A stretch of 64,000 nt of DNA, taken from NCBI RefSeq assembly GCF_008802405.1, contig NZ_VZDO01000002.1, forward strand, positions 310,001 to 374,000, given 5' to 3'. A program made the translations under genes and the position numbers. Below the pieces are notes generated by a model. That model did not search any database and was not told the DNA's origin. It was given only the letters and a program-made list of their open reading frames with translations. Shown here one piece after another: positions 10,062 through 17,149 of this stretch. The stretch comes from Plantimonas leprariae (GTDB taxonomy: Bacteria; Pseudomonadota; Alphaproteobacteria; Rhizobiales; Rhizobiaceae). Numbering within the stretch: position 1 is the stretch's first letter; each line of letters begins with the position of its first letter.

Positions 10062-10217
10062 ATGCTCGCCCGCATCGCTACCCGTCTCAAGCAGTACCGG
10101 GACCACCAGAAGACCGTCAGCCTCCTGTCGCATATGGACGACCGCCAGCTCTCCGACATCGGCGTCAACCGCGGCGACATCGACCTGGTCGTCCGGCGCG
10201 GTCGCCTGACCTTCTGA
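10062..10217 (+). CDS. DUF1127 mini-protein
   Basis: 51-aa basic protein. The DUF1127 core reads MDDRQLSDIGVNRGDIDLVV, the usual L-x-D-I-G-hydrophobic pattern followed by an Arg-rich tail (VRRGRL). Family members in rhizobia act in RNA-related regulation and phosphate/carbon metabolism, so a role in RNA turnover is possible but unproven. It is followed by a clear intrinsic terminator 26 bp downstream, so it is probably monocistronic. Confidence 0.85.
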   Translation: MLARIATRLKQYRDHQKTVSLLSHMDDRQLSDIGVNRGDIDLVVRRGRLTF

Positions 10218-10242
10218 TCGGTCCAAAAATTCGAATGTCCGA

Positions 10243-10267
10243 AGCGGTCCGGAAGGGCCGCTTTTTG
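10243..10267 (+). terminator. Rho-independent terminator of the DUF1127 gene
   Basis: AGCGGTCC (10243-10250) pairs with GGGCCGCT (10255-10262) around a GGAA loop, with a single G-U pair, followed by a T run. It is a classic intrinsic terminator on the plus strand. Confidence 0.85.
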
Positions 10268-10381
10268 TTTGTGCTCTCGCTGGGCTGTTCGGTGGCCAGC
10301 CGATGACAAGCTTGATCCGGTAGCATAAGTGGCGGAAACGGAATTCCGCCGGATGAGATTGAGCGACCGACCCGGACAGTT

Positions 10382-10774
10382 ATGACCAAACCGACCTCCG
10401 GCGGCGTGCCGGTCGCAGCGAAGATACTGGTGGTGGAGGACGATGCGCTCGTCGCGCTCGGCATCGTCACCATGCTCGAAGACCTCGGACATACGGTGAT
10501 CGAGGCGAATTCCGGCACGCAGGCGCTGGCGATCGCCGAGCGCGATCCGACGGTCGATCTCGTCGTCACCGACCAGTCGATGCCCGGCATGACCGGCACG
10601 GATCTGGCGCGTGCCCTGAAAACCTCGCGCCCCGGTCTGCCGGTGATCCTTGCGACCGGCTATCACGACGTTCCCGAAGGAAGCGATCTGCAACTGCCGC
10701 GCCTGTCGAAGCCTTACGATGACGCTGCGGTCGCGAAACTGATCGCCGAAATCCTCGCCCGCGGCCCCACCTGA
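10382..10774 (+). CDS. Single-domain response regulator (CheY-like receiver)
   Basis: 130-aa stand-alone REC domain. The acidic pocket is E19-D20-D21 in ILVVEDDALVA. The phosphoacceptor is D64 in VVTDQSMPGM, T92 is in ATGYHD, and K110 is in LSKPYD. There is no output domain, so it must signal by protein-protein contact. This sequence type (ALGIVTMLEDLGH) is common as a free receiver near hybrid kinases in Rhizobiales, but no kinase lies in this window. It is complete. Confidence 0.92.
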   Translation: MTKPTSGGVPVAAKILVVEDDALVALGIVTMLEDLGHTVIEANSGTQALAIAERDPTVDLVVTDQSMPGMTGTDLARALKTSRPGLPVILATGYHDVPEGSDLQLPRLSKPYDDAAVAKLIAEILARGPT

Positions 10775-10985
10775 CCCGACCTCGTGCATCGCGGCGGATA
10801 TTGGCGTCGCCGCCATCCGGGTCCGCTTGCCAGCGTCGCGTATCCATTCCGAAACGAGCCCGGTAACGGGTAGTTCTTCCGTGTCCGCATACCGATGCAC
10901 CGGCGCCAGCCGCCGTCGATGTCGTCAACGGGGAACGTGCCTCGCCGCCGTTGGATAGCGAGGTCCGGGCGACGATCAGCCGCCG

Positions 10986-11318
10986 CTACTTCTCGCGCAG
11001 CACGCGGACCAGACGCATCGACATCGGATGGGATCCATCGTCCCACCGCAGATCGTCGAACGTCAGACGTCCCTCCGCCAGCCCGCGCCTGATCTTCCTG
11101 CAAAGAAGCGGCGCGGCCTCGTCTTCGGTACGGACGCGAAGGGTCTGGCGCAGGGCCAGCATGGAGGAGGGCGTGTTCGACCGCTTCACGTTTTCGGCGC
11201 ATCGGGCGATCGCCTTGTCGCCGGTATCCAGCGGGGCTGATTGATCCGCACTCGTATCCTGGGGCGAAACGCAACCGGACAAGCAAGCGAGGGTCAGACC
11301 CACGAGAAACCTACGCAT
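10986..11318 (-). CDS. Small putative lipoprotein
   Basis: 110 aa. The N-terminus MRRFLVGLTLACLSGC is a lipoprotein signal with lipobox LSGC, so the mature protein should be lipid-anchored. The rest has two further Cys residues and no domain I recognize. ATG 11318 is chosen over upstream in-frame ATGs because it gives the signal sequence. It lies just outside the left end of the integrated element and is the last chromosomal gene before it. Confidence 0.68.
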   Translation of the reverse strand: MRRFLVGLTLACLSGCVSPQDTSADQSAPLDTGDKAIARCAENVKRSNTPSSMLALRQTLRVRTEDEAAPLLCRKIRRGLAEGRLTFDDLRWDDGSHPMSMRLVRVLREK

Positions 11319-11740
11319 GACGATACTCGCGGGCGAATCGCATTGGATACACGCCGAGGTAGTGCAGACCGATGCGTCTGTAGCAAGAAGCGGGTGAACA
11401 TATCCACCGCAGGTCGTCGGAATGACTGGCACAAGGCGGTAGCCGACGGGAAGCGGCGCGTCGTGGAGGTTCGGCAGGCTTGCAGCCTCAATCGATCTCG
11501 CCGACGTTTCCGTCTGCCGCGAGATCGGATGCGCGTCAGCTCGCTTCCGCCATGCCGGAAGAGACGCTTCACTGCGAGACGGCCTGGAGGCCTCGGCCGG
11601 AACGATCATTCCAAGGCCGATCAAAGCCTTAGAACAGTTCTCCGCCACGCTTCGATGAATCGAATAGCAGGGCTGTTCGAAGCGTTCTGCCACACCTGCC
11701 GGGCCGTATGGCCGGCTGGTCGCTTGCCGGCTTGACCGGT
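11319..11740. other. Gene-free stretch containing attL
   Basis: About 420 bp with no supported gene. It holds the left attachment-site repeat (11584-11602) and a TGCCACACCT motif at 11688-11697. The same motif recurs beside the right attachment site. Confidence 0.6.
11584..11602. repeat. attL: 19-bp copy of tRNA-Cys 3' end
   Basis: ctggaggcctcggccggaa, identical to 41111-41129. No other copy was noticed in the window. It marks the left boundary of the integrated element. Confidence 0.88.
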
Positions 11741-12430
11741 TCAGAACGGCTCGCGGAGAAACGCGTCAAGGTCGAATGCTGGAGGGTCAAGCTCGAACTC
11801 GTTCATCACCCACTCGATCGTATTTTCTCGTTGGTCCTTGACCGTGTTTCCAACGGTCACCCCCATCACGACATTCACGCCCTGACCACGGAGAACTCTG
11901 GCTGCCGCGATCATCTGAGATCCGCTGGTGATGACGTCATCAAATAGCACTACCGGTCCGCTCACTTGTTCGACGTACCGAAGGTGCGGTTCGTACTGGT
12001 CTGGCGATCGCCGACCAGAAACCTGATGGCTTGCGGTGCGAACCTGAGCCCAACGCAAGGCCGGAGTTACGGCTAGACATCGCGGAGCCGCATCACACAG
12101 CATCTTCGCGAGTTCGACTATTCGAAATGGTCCGCCGACGCCTTGTGCCATCCCACTGTTCGGGATCGGCACGACAACGAAGTCGCGGTCGACCGCGTGG
12201 TTGAGAAGCCGCTGCCCTACATGTCCAAGTATGACCGGGACAAGCTCCTCGGCATTGCTGTTGTCAAACTTCTTCCAAACTCCCCCAACCTTAAAGTTCG
12301 AGTAGCCTCCGAACGCTGAGCCCTTCACAGCCTTGACGATGTTTCGGGCGTCAAAGTCGGCACCCCGCCAAGTTAGCCCTTCCGATTCCGTTAGATACCG
12401 GCAGAGAGATCCGACACGAAGGATCGTCAT
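11741..12430 (-). CDS. Phosphoribosyltransferase-fold protein coupled to DprA-like gene
   Basis: 229 aa. The PRPP-binding motif is V-L-F-D-D-V-I-T-S-G-S-Q (about residues 161-172), as in ComF/Apt-type PRTases. A preceding strand VVVPIPNSGM resembles the PPi loop of the fold. The ATG overlaps the stop of the dprA-like gene (ATGA), so the two are translationally coupled. The pairing of a DprA/SLOG protein with a PRTase recurs in bacteria, and as far as I recall it is listed among candidate defence systems (DprA-PPRT). A role in nucleotide-based immunity is inference; the fold is the secure part. Confidence 0.75.
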   Translation of the reverse strand: MTILRVGSLCRYLTESEGLTWRGADFDARNIVKAVKGSAFGGYSNFKVGGVWKKFDNSNAEELVPVILGHVGQRLLNHAVDRDFVVVPIPNSGMAQGVGGPFRIVELAKMLCDAAPRCLAVTPALRWAQVRTASHQVSGRRSPDQYEPHLRYVEQVSGPVVLFDDVITSGSQMIAAARVLRGQGVNVVMGVTVGNTVKDQRENTIEWVMNEFELDPPAFDLDAFLREPF

Positions 12431-13182
12431 TTGATGCGCTCGATCACATCCTCGGCCGACGTGAGTACGGCGACCCGTTCCTGTCGTAGAAACTTCGCCG
12501 GCCATTCCAAGTCGGGGTTTTCCGCCACTGACTTCATTATAAAAAGCCAACGTCCAAGCCGGACGCATTCAGCGGCTTGGTGGAGCGTGCCCGAGGTATC
12601 CGAGGCTTCGACGATGATTGAAGCATCGGAAAGAGCAGCCATGACCCTGTTGCGTTTCGGAAAGTCCGAAGGGAAAGTTCTAGCTCCCGGCGCGAACTGC
12701 GATATCAAAAGGTGCTGGCTGTAGATTTCTTCTTGAAGAGCCGAATTTTCTGCGGGGTAGGCTTTCGCCAGCGGCGTGCCAATGACCGCAATGGTGGAGC
12801 CTCCGTTGGCGAGCGCACCTTCATGCGCAGCCGTATCAACACCCTTCGCCAGTCCGCTTGTGACGACGATCCCCGCCGCCGCAAGGTGCCGCGCGATCTG
12901 CCTAGCCCGCTGTACCCCCTCAGGTGATACATTGCGCGACCCGATAACAGCTGCGGATTTCTTCCCAAGTAATCCGAGGTTGCCGGCGCAATAGATTTCC
13001 TGATCATTCAGCGCCTCAAGGAACGATCCCTGCGCACTCGCAATTGAACGATCACCTATTTTCAAAAGATCAGACAGTTTATGAGTCTCGATCTCGCTAG
13101 GAGGCGTGTAGCGCGACCGCCTCATTGGCGCGCCTTTCGTGAAAGACTGGTAGACATTCATCACGTCACCGGCGAGACTCAT
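12427..13182 (-). CDS. DprA/Smf-like SLOG-domain protein
   Basis: 251 aa covering the Rossmann-like DprA core only: G81-S-R in VIGSRNVSPEG, SGLAKGVDTAAHEGA (109-123), FPKRNR (174-179) and EASDTSGTLHQAAE (192-205). True DprA, which loads RecA during transformation, is about 360 aa with an N-terminal SAM-like and a C-terminal winged-helix domain. This one lacks both, pointing to a specialized, prophage-borne version. It is coupled by ATGA to the downstream PRTase gene. ATG 13182 is used; an internal Met (MRRSRYTPPSE) is an alternative start. Confidence 0.82.
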   Translation of the reverse strand: MSLAGDVMNVYQSFTKGAPMRRSRYTPPSEIETHKLSDLLKIGDRSIASAQGSFLEALNDQEIYCAGNLGLLGKKSAAVIGSRNVSPEGVQRARQIARHLAAAGIVVTSGLAKGVDTAAHEGALANGGSTIAVIGTPLAKAYPAENSALQEEIYSQHLLISQFAPGARTFPSDFPKRNRVMAALSDASIIVEASDTSGTLHQAAECVRLGRWLFIMKSVAENPDLEWPAKFLRQERVAVLTSAEDVIERIK

Positions 13183-13212
13183 AAGTCGGGGTCAGCATCC
13201 TAAAAATGTCTT

Positions 13213-13266
13213 GACAAGCCGTGAACGGCTCTCCGTCGGCTTGTCCCCAACTTTAACACTTGTTAA
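13213..13266. promoter_or_regulatory. Inverted repeats upstream of the DprA-like gene
   Basis: GACAAGCCG (13213-13221) and CGGCTTGTC (13237-13245) are perfect 9-bp arms with a 15-bp spacer. TTAACA-CT-TGTTAA (13253-13266) is a second, separate dyad. They lie 30-85 bp upstream of the DprA-like start, where an operator or leader hairpin would be. Function is inferred from position only. Confidence 0.45.
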
Positions 13267-13365
13267 CAGAATTAGGAACGGAAACCTATTGCCAACACGA
13301 GCGGGGGTGTACGATCCGTCCAGCGGCTACTGCAACCCTTCCCCGTCGTCACGCGTATCTGCCAG

Positions 13366-13425
13366 ATGACGCATCCGATCACCCTCTGGTCGCTGCTCTT
13401 CGTCGCCTTCGTGGTGATCGTCTAA
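13366..13425 (+). CDS. Possible 19-aa membrane peptide
   Basis: The frame MTHPITLWSLLFVAFVVIV is short but almost wholly hydrophobic after residue 6, like a single-TM micropeptide or toxin. No strong ribosome-binding site is seen. Its first 7 codons are duplicated at 14518. It may be chance, and it is listed because the rest of this roughly 390-bp gap (13183-13570) holds nothing else apart from the inverted repeats. Confidence 0.25.
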   Translation: MTHPITLWSLLFVAFVVIV

Positions 13426-13570
13426 CTCGAACTGCTCAGAAGGCATCCTCAGTCGCCTGCACACTTTCTGCCCTCGCGGCAGAGTTTACACGCGGCCGTG
13501 ACTGGTAACGCGTCTGGAACCCGCTCAACCATGCGCGTGCGGGGGTTGGTCCTCGAAGCGGGGACATCCG

Positions 13571-13783
13571 ATGCTTGCGAGCCCGGTGCCGAGTTCGTTC
13601 TATCGTGAGAAGGCCGTCGCGGCGGCCTCATTGGCGATCCATACGAGCGAGCCGATCCTGAAAGCCAAGCTCGAGGACGGTTCGCGTGTTTGGGCACTGA
13701 TCGCCGATCGGATCTTGCAACACGAACTGGCCGCGGCGGCGCGAGCCGAAGCGTCGGCCGGACGAGCTCTGTTCGATGTCTGA
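13571..13783 (+). CDS. Small hypothetical protein
   Basis: 70 aa, predicted soluble and helical, with an Ala/Arg-rich C-terminus. No family recognized. It overlaps the next gene (ATG at 13776), and that gene overlaps a third by ATGA. The head-to-tail overlap of three small frames supports all three being real. It lies in the cargo zone near attL. Confidence 0.45.
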   Translation: MLASPVPSSFYREKAVAAASLAIHTSEPILKAKLEDGSRVWALIADRILQHELAAAARAEASAGRALFDV

Positions 13784-13973
13784 TCGCGAACACCTCCGCG
13801 GGACGCTAGAGGGGAACATGCACCGCTGGATTAACGGCCTTTCGGACGAGGAACTCACAGCGACCACGCGGGGAACGGTTCGTCCGCTTATGGAGGAAAT
13901 CCACCGCCGCGGGATCTCGTTGACGGTTTGCAGCGATGAGTTCAGCATCGAACGTCCCGACACCGCAGAATGA
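13776..13973 (+). CDS. Small hypothetical protein
   Basis: 65 aa, charged, containing WINGLSDEELTATTRGT and PLMEEIHRRGISL. No domain recognized. It overlaps the preceding gene by 8 bp and the following one by 4 bp (ATGA), consistent with translational coupling. Confidence 0.5.
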   Translation: MSDREHLRGTLEGNMHRWINGLSDEELTATTRGTVRPLMEEIHRRGISLTVCSDEFSIERPDTAE

Positions 13974-14176
13974 AACTAACGCTTGCTGACTTCACCGCGG
14001 GACAACGCCGCACGATGATCAAGCTGGACGACCGCTACGGTCTGGCGCCGAACCCCATGCCGCCTCCGCACGAGACGAACCTCATCGTACTCGCTCGGTT
14101 CGGCATTGCATGCACGGTGGAGCGGCGCCTAACGGCACTGGGCCGGCAACTCGTGGATGAGGGCGCGGTGCGCTAG
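13970..14176 (+). CDS. Small hypothetical protein
   Basis: 68 aa, last of three overlapping small genes. The segment LIVLARFGIACTVERRLTAL resembles a short winged-helix-like region found in small phage proteins, but I cannot assign it. The start overlaps the previous stop (ATGA). Confidence 0.48.
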   Translation: MKLTLADFTAGQRRTMIKLDDRYGLAPNPMPPPHETNLIVLARFGIACTVERRLTALGRQLVDEGAVR

Positions 14177-14272
14177 TTCTACGGCGGCGTCTGTTTCCGG
14201 ATATCGCGGCGTGACTTCCTTGACGATCAGGATACGTTCTGCGTGGGCCTCAGAGCCCTTGGAGCCACGGTC

Positions 14273-14470
14273 ATGATCCGCAATACCGCTCTCGCCTTCG
14301 CTTCCCTTGTCCTCCTGGCGACGCCGCCGTCATTCGGGGCCGAGCGCTGTCGTGACGCCAAGGGCCAGTTTATGAAGTGCCCCGCACCTGCGCCGGCGGC
14401 ACCGAAGCACTGCAAGGACGCGAAGGGCAAGTTCGCCAAGTGCGGAACCAAGGGCGCGATGCCGATGTAA
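14273..14470 (+). CDS. Small secreted protein with two Cys-D-A-K-G repeats
   Basis: 65 aa. The signal peptide (NTALAFASLVLLATPPSFGA) is followed by two copies of C-R/K-D-A-K-G-x-F-x-K-C separated by an Ala/Pro linker. Each repeat holds two Cys, so paired disulfides or metal binding in the periplasm is plausible. Similar short repeat proteins occur widely in alphaproteobacteria without known function. ATG 14273 is chosen to give the signal sequence. A weak GGGGTG/CACCCC hairpin follows at 14471-14490. Confidence 0.65.
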   Translation: MIRNTALAFASLVLLATPPSFGAERCRDAKGQFMKCPAPAPAAPKHCKDAKGKFAKCGTKGAMPM

Positions 14471-14642
14471 GGGGTGGCGTCGAGCACCCCTCAGCCATCG
14501 TGATGCAAACCTGCAGGATGACGCATCCGATCACCCTCCGGCCGTATCCGCGAACTTGTTGCTAGCTCGGTAGTCCGCCCTAGGTCGCTGTCGTCAGCCG
14601 GATGATTTCCGACCACTCGTGATAGGCGAAGGAACGTCAGCC

Positions 14643-15122
14643 ATGGTGCGCAAAGACACCGGTGGCGTTCAACGCCAGGATCAAACGCTGGCTACGGATG
14701 CCACGCTCATTCCGCATCTGCTGTCGATCGCCAAATCGTTTCGACAACTCATCGACATCAACTTGGCGGAATGCGGTGTCGCCGCTGGACAGGATCAGTT
14801 TCTGCTCTGCCTAGCAGAAGAAGGCGACATGTCCGTTGTGGAGTTGGCGACACGACTGTCGGTCCGACCGTCCACTATCTCGAAGATGGCGGACATCCTC
14901 AGCCGGAAAGGTTGGGCGGAAAGAGGTATATATTCCGACGATCAGCGTCGCGTGCGCCTTCGACTAACCGATGAGGGCCGGGCCGTCGCGACCACGGTCC
15001 GGAACCTCCACGATCGGCTGGACCGCGAACTTTCGAAGGTAGTCGGCGAGGATCTTGCTCTCCTGCCGATCTTGAACAAAGTCGATCACGTTCTTTCGAA
15101 ACGCCTTCGACGTTTGCGCTGA
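14643..15122 (+). CDS. MarR-family transcriptional regulator
   Basis: 159 aa, normal MarR size. The winged helix is visible: VVELATRLSVRPSTISKMAD (recognition helix), then RKGWAERGIYSDDQRRVRLR with the conserved D-x-R wing, then LTDEGRAV. ATG 14643 has AAGGAAC nine bases upstream; the GTG at 14619 in the same frame is less likely. The regulated genes are unknown. It may act on neighbouring cargo genes or, if acquired, on host genes. Confidence 0.88.
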   Translation: MVRKDTGGVQRQDQTLATDATLIPHLLSIAKSFRQLIDINLAECGVAAGQDQFLLCLAEEGDMSVVELATRLSVRPSTISKMADILSRKGWAERGIYSDDQRRVRLRLTDEGRAVATTVRNLHDRLDRELSKVVGEDLALLPILNKVDHVLSKRLRRLR

Positions 15123-15137
15123 TCTCAACCATACCCG

Positions 15138-15527
15138 GTGCAGCGCCGATGCGAGAGTTGCTGCGCCGACGCCTTGGTTTGGTTCGTTCCAGTTATCGAT
15201 CCCCTTCGCTTGCAAGCTGCGGGCAAACTTGCCATCCGAGCGCTGAATACGTCGGAGGGCGACGCTGTGGAAATCGAGATGGTCGATACGGTCGAGACGA
15301 TGGTGATCGTGGCTAAGGGATCTGATGGCAAGGTGCACGACCTGCATCGCGTCGTACATCGCTCGCGGTCGAAGGCATCAGGACCAGACGCGCCTTGGAC
15401 AGATCATCGCGTCGTGTGGCTGACATCGACCGGAGTGGTGGCCGAGACCGAGGACGAGGCGACCTTTTTCATCGCTGAAGGCAACCTCACGCTGACCAAG
15501 CTGACGGAAATTCCGACGGTCGATTAA
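15138..15527 (+). CDS. Hypothetical protein
   Basis: Up to 129 aa from a GTG at 15138. A GTG at 15267 with GGAGGG eight bases upstream gives an 86-aa version and may be the real start. The C-terminal part (TGVVAETEDEATFFIAEGN) looks like a folded beta-rich unit. No family recognized. Confidence 0.4.
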   Translation: MQRRCESCCADALVWFVPVIDPLRLQAAGKLAIRALNTSEGDAVEIEMVDTVETMVIVAKGSDGKVHDLHRVVHRSRSKASGPDAPWTDHRVVWLTSTGVVAETEDEATFFIAEGNLTLTKLTEIPTVD

Positions 15528-15622
15528 CGCGTCGGAATGTGCGGCTTTTCGCGAACTTGAAGCGCCTCGGCTTCAACATATCCTCTGGCATCGCACCAGC
15601 GATGGCGTGAGTGGATGACTGC

Positions 15623-15820
15623 ATGACGAATTCGTTCTACGTGATCCGCCGCTTCATCCCGGCGGGGGCGGGACACACCGTAGAGGACCTTGCCGAAACC
15701 GATGAGGACCAAGCTCTCTACGCTGCCAATTTCTGGGCCGACATCAGCATAGGCGTCAGAGTGCTACGACCAGACGGGACTGTGTTGAGAGAAATCGGTG
15801 ACGTTCCGATGATGCTGTGA
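15623..15820 (+). CDS. Hypothetical protein
   Basis: 65 aa, acidic. It contains DLAETDEDQALYAANFWADI and a strand-turn-strand VRVLRPDGTVLREIGDVP. No domain recognized. ATG 15623 is preferred over 15611. It lies in the left cargo zone of the prophage. Confidence 0.45.
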   Translation: MTNSFYVIRRFIPAGAGHTVEDLAETDEDQALYAANFWADISIGVRVLRPDGTVLREIGDVPMML

Positions 15821-15832
15821 TGGATACGAGAG

Positions 15833-16060
15833 ATGGGTGAAAAGGGTATAGCGCTAGCTCGAGCGGCCGGCCGCTTCGTCGGCTCCGATCTCACGTGCGG
15901 CGCGAACATGTGCCCTTGGCAGCCGGGCACGCATCAACCGTTCCGTGATGCTTGGCTCGTTGGGTTTGGGGAAGGTCGCGTCGCTCGCCTCTGGTTCAAA
16001 GATGGGGACTGGCCGAAGATCGAGATTAGCCTCGCGGTTTTGAAAAAGGCGGTCGACTGA
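15833..16060 (+). CDS. Small hypothetical protein, RMF-like pattern
   Basis: 75 aa. The segment CPWQPGTHQPFRDAWLVGF resembles the C-P-W-x-P-G...AWL-x-G pattern of ribosome-modulation-factor-like small proteins often seen in phages and alphaproteobacteria. The match is short and by eye only, so any function is a guess. The C-terminal half (VARLWFKDGDWPKIEISLAV) is not part of that pattern. It sits 12 bp after the preceding gene. Confidence 0.45.
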   Translation: MGEKGIALARAAGRFVGSDLTCGANMCPWQPGTHQPFRDAWLVGFGEGRVARLWFKDGDWPKIEISLAVLKKAVD

Positions 16061-16206
16061 CTGCCCGCACGGAATATTGTCAATGGACGGTTGAGTATTC
16101 AGTGCGCTACTAGTCCGCTGTCGACGATCCCGGAGGATCTGAGCCCCGAACGCCCCTCTGCGTCGATCGGCAGCGTCGCCTCCCCACAACGGCGACGCTG
16201 CCACCA

Positions 16207-16242
16207 AAAGAAAGCCCGCCACGGCGAACCGGGCGGGCGAGA
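16207..16242 (-). terminator. Terminator at the end of the leftward phage operon
   Basis: On the minus strand GCCCGCC (16238-16232) pairs with GGCGGGC (16220-16214) and is followed by a U-rich tract (read from aaaag-aaa at 16206-16213). It lies 75 bp beyond the last leftward phage gene. Confidence 0.75.
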
Positions 16243-16314
16243 GGGTTGGAGTGGCTCGTTAACGTGAGCTCTGATCGAAGGTTGCAGTGCGCGGATTGAG
16301 GAACCGTTAGCAGG

Positions 16315-16644
16315 TCAGCCATCTGGGCTCTTCGGCAATCGCTTCAGCAGTTCCTCGATCCGCTCGAAGCCGTCTTCCACCCGCTCGGCCTGCTCATGCC
16401 GCTCGCGATCGGCGAGAACGGCGAGCGAAGCGGCCATGCTTTCCTGCGCGATGGCCTGTCGGCGGAACAGCTCATCGCGCCGCTCCTCGGCCTCCTTCGA
16501 GACGAAGCCCGTTCCGAAGCCAGCGGTGATCGACACCGGATCCGGCGTCGACTTGCCGCCCGGCTTGCGGAAGTAGGCGATAACGACGGCGATGATCGAC
16601 CCGACGAAGAAGGCGACGTTGAAGAGAATGTCCTTGTCGGGCAC
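16315..16644 (-). CDS. Phage membrane/coiled-coil protein (lysis-cassette neighbour)
   Basis: 109 aa with a GTG start at 16644. One TM helix (ILFNVAFFVGSIIAVVIAYF) is followed by a Glu/Arg-rich helix likely to form a coiled coil (RRDELFRRQAIAQESM...FERIEELLKRL). Position after the endolysin suggests a holin- or spanin-like role, but the sequence itself does not prove that. It overlaps the end region of the upstream membrane protein gene. Confidence 0.6.
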   Translation of the reverse strand: MPDKDILFNVAFFVGSIIAVVIAYFRKPGGKSTPDPVSITAGFGTGFVSKEAEERRDELFRRQAIAQESMAASLAVLADRERHEQAERVEDGFERIEELLKRLPKSPDG

Positions 16645-16648
16645 GACG

Positions 16649-17149
16649 TCATTCCTTGACCTGCAGTGCGAGGTAGTCGTCCACTCGCCGCGCCGCCCGT
16701 CCGCAGCGAAGCAGGTGGTAGAAGTCGAGGCCGAGCAGCACGGGATAGATCGCCATGCCGGTCGGGAACGTGCCGGACTGGTAGAGCCCGAGCGCAATCT
16801 GGAACCAGAAGCCGCAGGAGACGAAAGCGGCGAGCAGACGCAGGTGCGGCGATCGGCGGATGATGCCGTTGACCAACAGGACCAGGAGCCGGAAGCCACC
16901 ACCGAACAGGAATGCAAGCTTCCAGGTGTCCTGCGACGCGAGGCTCGCCATCGCCGAGTAGGATGGGCCGTCGCGGAACAACGCCGGATTGAAGTGGAGG
17001 ACGAAGGCGAGCAGGAACAGCATCGCGCCGCAGGCCCACTCGCTAACCCGCACGTCCCACGTCTCGCCGAGCGACGAGCGGATGTGCAGAAAGAAGGCGC
17101 GGATGGAGCGCGGCCGCGGCTCCGAGAGGTACTTCGTCTCCGGCATCAC
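16649..17149 (-). CDS. Phage multi-TM membrane protein
   Basis: 166 aa with about four hydrophobic segments, including CGAMLFLLAFVLHF, LAFLFGGGFRLLVLLVNGII, LLAAFVSCGFWFQIALGLY and MAIYPVLLGLDFYHLL. The ATG overlaps the endolysin stop by 4 bp, so it belongs to the lysis module. Holin or accessory function is inferred from location. Similar proteins follow GH108 endolysins in alphaproteobacterial prophages. Confidence 0.65.
   Translation of the reverse strand: MMPETKYLSEPRPRSIRAFFLHIRSSLGETWDVRVSEWACGAMLFLLAFVLHFNPALFRDGPSYSAMASLASQDTWKLAFLFGGGFRLLVLLVNGIIRRSPHLRLLAAFVSCGFWFQIALGLYQSGTFPTGMAIYPVLLGLDFYHLLRCGRAARRVDDYLALQVKE

Noticed and set aside
10775-10985. Possible small gene between the response regulator and the lipoprotein
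   Set aside because: Only shadow frames with no start signals.
13260-13508. 82-codon rightward frame in the gap before the small cargo genes
   Set aside because: No ribosome-binding site, biased composition and no recognizable features.
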